Positions 59,635-64,000 of a stretch of 64,000 bases of DNA are shown here, piece after piece. Under the pieces are notes generated by a model that saw only the letters and a program-made list of their open reading frames with translations, had not been told where the DNA came from and made no database searches. The stretch covers positions 45,316 to 109,315 of the forward strand of contig NW_004457710.1 of assembly GCF_000313135.1 (NCBI RefSeq), written 5' to 3'. The DNA comes from Acanthamoeba castellanii str. Neff (taxonomy: Eukaryota; Discosea; Longamoebia; Acanthamoebidae). Both the position numbers and the translations under genes were made by a program. Position 1 is the stretch's first letter, and each line of letters opens with the position of its first letter.

Positions 59635-60577
59635 ATGACAAGCAATGTGACCACGTTGGCCGGGGAGGCCGCAATCTCTTCGTTCCGAACCACCCGCCAG
59701 GTCAGTACCGTTTCCACTTCTCATTCTTCAAATCAATTCCGCTAAATCGGCAGGGCGAACAGATCTATCGGGACCTCATGCGCATGACCAAGCATGCCGG
59801 CCACTACAACGGAAACGAACACGCTCTGCAACAATCCATCCGCTCGCAGTTCAAGGCCAACATGCTGGAGACCGACGAGAAGAAGATCGCATCAATGAAG
59901 AGCGAGTACGCATTTATTTGTATTTTTTTTATTTATTTATTTGTTGTTTTTGTTTATTTATTGTTTTTGTTGTGCAGAGCCATCCGCGCGCTGTCCAACT
60001 ACTTCGTCTACCAGGCCAAGCTGTACGTTGCCGCATTCTTTCAATCCGTCATCCGTCACCTCCACCACGCTGGTTCGCTCACCCTTCACTTCACTTCATG
60101 GGTGTCGTCCGCAGTATGGTGGGCACGGAGGCTCCCAAGTCCATCTACGAAGGCGATGACGATGACGAAGAGGAGGTCGATCGGACCAGCTTCCTGCAAC
60201 CGAAGCGTCCCACTGCCGTGCCTGGTACCAAGCCTCTTCTTTCATTTTCTTTCATTCTTCCAACGGTTGTGTGCCTGCTTCGACGTTTGCTGATGGTGAT
60301 GGTGGTGGTGGTGGTGACGATGATGATGAATCTATATCTGTTAGACGCGGAGGTGCAGGCGCCACCCAAGAAGCGACTGACGGCGGCCGAGCGGCGGAAG
60401 AACGTGCTGCGCTCACAGCAGCAGCTCGCGGCCAAGCGGAAGCGGTTCATGGACGGCTTCAACTCCTTCGCGGCCAAGCAGAAGGAGGCCATGGAGCAGT
60501 ATCACAAACAGCAGCAGGAACAGGACGAGCAAGACACGACGCCCTCCGAAAAGAAGGAAAGCGGTGGGGTGATGTAA
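59635..60577 (+). CDS. LYR-motif (Complex1_LYR-like) protein with a charged C-terminal extension
   Basis: LYR proteins are small mitochondrial factors assembling Fe-S enzymes or respiratory complexes with acyl-carrier protein. The start MTSNVTTLAGEAAISSFRTT (59635) is spliced to GEQIYRDLMRMTKHAGHYNG and ALQQSIRSQFKANMLETDEK. This matches the pattern LYR.LLR...YN....A...IR..F+.N....D of the family, with IYR replacing LYR. The third helix, AIRALSNYFVYQAK, follows after an intron ending TTGTGCAG. The rest (APKSIYEGDDDDEEE, then KKRLTAAERRKNVLRSQQQL to GGVM-stop) is not typical of LYR proteins, which are usually about 90 residues. Assignment is by pattern only. The start lies 88 bp from the divergent BRCA2 start. 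Confidence 0.6.
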
Positions 60578-60662
60578 GGCTCAATAGCCATTACTACTTC
60601 ATCTTCATCTTCATCACCATCACTCGTTCACAAAGTGGAAGCCTTGTAGACGGGCGGTTCGC

Positions 60663-61202
60663 TCACTTCCTCTTGCGGGTCGAGCTCAGCGCGACCACAA
60701 AGCGGCGGCAGTGAAGGGCAGAGGCGAGGGCGGCGCCGGCTCCGAGAAGAAGAAGGCCCAGCGGCGCGTAGTAGTGAAGCACGAGCGGCACCAAGCCTGC
60801 GCCTTGGGCCAGGGTGTGGGCCTGCGAAGGGTTGAACAGCACCACGAAGCCCGCAGCGACGATCATGGCCGACGCCAGGCCCAGCACCAGAACGACGTAG
60901 GAGCCGATGGCAGGCGGTGCGTTGCTCTTGAGCGCCTGGCGGCCGTAGAGGGCGAGACCTACGTGGGCCAGAGGCAGCACGAGCCACGCGGCGCACTCGG
61001 CCGCGCTTGGGCCTGCCACGCCAGCCGCGTAGGCCGCCCCCTGCTGGGCTGCCAAGAGTAGCACGGTCAGGAGGGCGTGGGCGAGCTGGAGGCGAAAGAT
61101 GGAGAGGAAGGATTCTCGGGAGTCGGCCATCTGCTTGTAGTGATTGGCGATAATCATGCGGTACTTGCCATCCGATCCATCACTGCCATCACGCGCTGCC
61201 AT
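60663..61202 (-). CDS. JAGN1: Jagunal-like ER membrane protein
   Basis: An ER protein needed for membrane organisation and secretory traffic in animals. A single exon of 179 residues, close to the animal length of about 183. It begins MAARDGSDGSDGKYRM, recalling the conserved TDGSDF..R..VA.HYQ start (here IIANHYKQMADSRESFLSIF). Four hydrophobic segments lie at about residues 38-58, 70-88, 100-122 and 143-164. The last residues STRKRK are basic, as expected for ER retrieval. The start is the first true ATG; upstream near-cognate codons were ignored. Identity is inferred from length, topology and N-terminal pattern. Confidence 0.65.
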   Translation of the reverse strand: MAARDGSDGSDGKYRMIIANHYKQMADSRESFLSIFRLQLAHALLTVLLLAAQQGAAYAAGVAGPSAAECAAWLVLPLAHVGLALYGRQALKSNAPPAIGSYVVLVLGLASAMIVAAGFVVLFNPSQAHTLAQGAGLVPLVLHYYAPLGLLLLGAGAALASALHCRRFVVALSSTRKRK

Positions 61203-61360
61203 CGTTGTTCTTGTACTTTCTCTGGCCAAACAATGAAAAAGAAATCATTTTCCCTTGCATTTCTCCCACTCCTGTATTGTCTTGTCTGAAACAACGACCA
61301 GAAGTAGGAGGCCTCGACACCAACGAGGTGGTTCAACTGGTGCGGACCACCTGCGCCCAC

Positions 61361-61861
61361 ATGGAGGAGGCATTGCGAGGGGTGTGTCTGGTGGACAGCA
61401 ATGACGAAATAGCTAGCCTCGAACGGCTGATGGACGACCTTAAGTCCCCCGCTGCGCTTGGCACCGGTGCCACAGAAGGTGGTGATGAAGAGGAGAGCCT
61501 CGACTACCTCGTCGCCAAATACCTCTGCGTGGACGACCCCGCCCCGCCCCTCTCTTCGCACGTGCGAGAAGAACGAAAGCGAAATGAAGAAAACGAAAAG
61601 GAAGACGAAGCGGGCGAAGACCGGCCTGGGCACTACTGGGTCGGACGCACCACGCCCTACTACGCCGAGGAAGCCGTGGCGGGCCTCGGGGACCCGCTAG
61701 GCGCGGTCGTGGCCGGCAGCCACGTGCGCGTGGTCGACGTGCACGCCGATCAGCGCTGGGTGGTCGAAATCCCACCGCCTCACGGTGCCTCCTACGCCCG
61801 CCTACGAGTGGCGTGCCTGGCCTCCGACGTCCGTGCCTCTGGCTGGCGTCGGCTCTCCTGA
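61361..61861 (+). CDS. Orphan protein of unknown function
   Basis: The frame is open from about 61208 to the TGA at 61859. The first ATG in it is 61361 (MEEALRGVCLVDSNDEIASL), but the frame upstream (GGLDTNEVVQLVRTTCAHM) also looks coding and may come from an earlier exon I cannot place. Visible pieces are a helical start, a Lys/Glu-rich middle (REERKRNEENEKEDEAGEDR) and a C-terminal part, HYWVGRTTPYYAEEAVAGL, followed by beta-like SHVRVVDVHADQRWVVEIPP, which may form a small barrel. No family recognised. Confidence 0.5.
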   Translation: MEEALRGVCLVDSNDEIASLERLMDDLKSPAALGTGATEGGDEEESLDYLVAKYLCVDDPAPPLSSHVREERKRNEENEKEDEAGEDRPGHYWVGRTTPYYAEEAVAGLGDPLGAVVAGSHVRVVDVHADQRWVVEIPPPHGASYARLRVACLASDVRASGWRRLS

Positions 61862-63611
<1,750 letters not shown>

Positions 63612-63897
63612 TCCAGGCGCACACACCGTGTCTCTGCTGCCTTCCGTGCCTGCCTGCATTAAAAAAATTCAAAAATCAAAGGAAAGAGAAGAAATAATCG
63701 TTACGCCAGGACTACCGAGAATCAACATTGCGCGACGGGTTGTTTGAATGCGGCAACATCGCACCTTGGCCCCGCGCCTGCTTCCCGCGTGGTGGGGTAT
63801 GGACACATATTATATTCCTATTTTTATTTTTTGTTTTATTTTGTCGTTACATGCTGCGACTTGCCGGATTATGAACGTGCTTGTTTGGGGGGGGGGG
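63612..63897. other. Intergenic 3' region
   Basis: Contains an A-rich stretch after the Rab2 stop (ATTAAAAAAATTCAAAAATC) that probably includes its polyadenylation site, and a T-rich stretch (63806-63842) that on the minus strand reads AATAAA, fitting the 3' end of a minus-strand gene to the right. Confidence 0.4.
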
Positions 63898-64000
63898 TTA
63901 GCGGGCGAGGCCGGGTGCGGCATACGGCCGCCCAGCGGCGGCGCAACCACCACCGCGACCACCAACCTCGCGGCAGATTCGTTGGCGGTGACGACGGGGC
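63898..64000 (-). CDS. Possible 3' end of a minus-strand gene running off the window
   Basis: The minus frame is open from the window edge to a TAA at 63898-63900 and ends GRPYAAPGLAR-stop after a Gly-rich stretch. An AATAAA lies shortly downstream on the same strand. Only 33 codons are visible, so this is weak; it may equally be chance openness in GC-rich DNA. Confidence 0.2.
   Translation of the reverse strand, partial: PRRHRQRICREVGGRGGGCAAAGRPYAAPGLAR

Noticed and set aside
61232..61288. Short MKKKSFSLAFLPLLYCLV ORF as a signal peptide exon
   Set aside because: It ends in a stop before any plausible splice donor that would join the downstream frame.

Overview
The window is nuclear DNA of a GC-rich, intron-dense unicellular eukaryote, most likely an amoebozoan of the Acanthamoeba type. 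The reasons are: short GT..AG introns (about 30 to 350 nt) in nearly every gene, very short intergenic gaps, strong G/C preference at third codon positions, long Ser/Gln/His/Pro/Asp homopolymer tracts inside proteins, and a gene set (Elongator, eIF2B, class I HDAC, BRCA2, Pol I A49, Rab2, Jagunal) that is plainly eukaryotic. The genus is an inference from style; no marker gene fixes it. Assembly gap: N's at 27576-27959.

Layout. 1-2242 has no gene and is made of several repeat families, including a foldback element. 2243-8618 holds two divergent genes of translation control sharing about 110 bp of promoter: eIF2B delta (minus) and ELP3 (plus). 8619-11822 is an AT-richer island with a decayed Ty1/copia element and a segment bounded by long imperfect inverted repeats. 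11823-13682 is an intronless DDX3/Ded1 helicase. 13970-19112 (minus) is a protein kinase with four EF-hand-like segments in front of the kinase domain. 19355-22602 is an FAD monooxygenase, 22886-24595 a SMI1/KNR4-like protein, 24678-26709 (minus) a MOSC/mARC-type molybdenum protein, 27103-29026 (minus) a tandem helix-turn-helix protein interrupted by the gap, and 29156-32276 (minus) a class I histone deacetylase with a 10-nt microexon encoding part of the active site.

32410-35995 holds two orphan proteins. 35996-38957 (minus) is cysteinyl-tRNA synthetase; 39054-39464 a small coiled-coil protein; 39605-42001 RNA polymerase I subunit A49; 42133-43661 (minus) a membrane-anchored short-chain dehydrogenase; 43809-46711 the ribosome-biogenesis helicase DDX52/Rok1; 46960-51451 a USP53/54-like ubiquitin hydrolase; 51520-59546 (minus) BRCA2 with ten BRC-type repeats. 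59635-63611 holds an LYR protein, Jagunal, an orphan ORF and Rab2. Genes are mostly arranged as divergent pairs with 90-250 bp between start codons and convergent pairs with 70-130 bp between stops. Several take part in ribosome production and translation (Pol I A49, DDX52, DDX3, eIF2B delta, ELP3, CysRS), but there is no operon-like logic.

The strongest unusual points are the reversed-order calcium kinase, the HDAC microexon with its charged loop insertion, the BRCA2 repeat array in which only two of ten units keep the FxxA alanine and which carries a 1-bp frameshift, the 28-copy 8-bp minisatellite filling an ELP3 intron, and the inverted-repeat elements.
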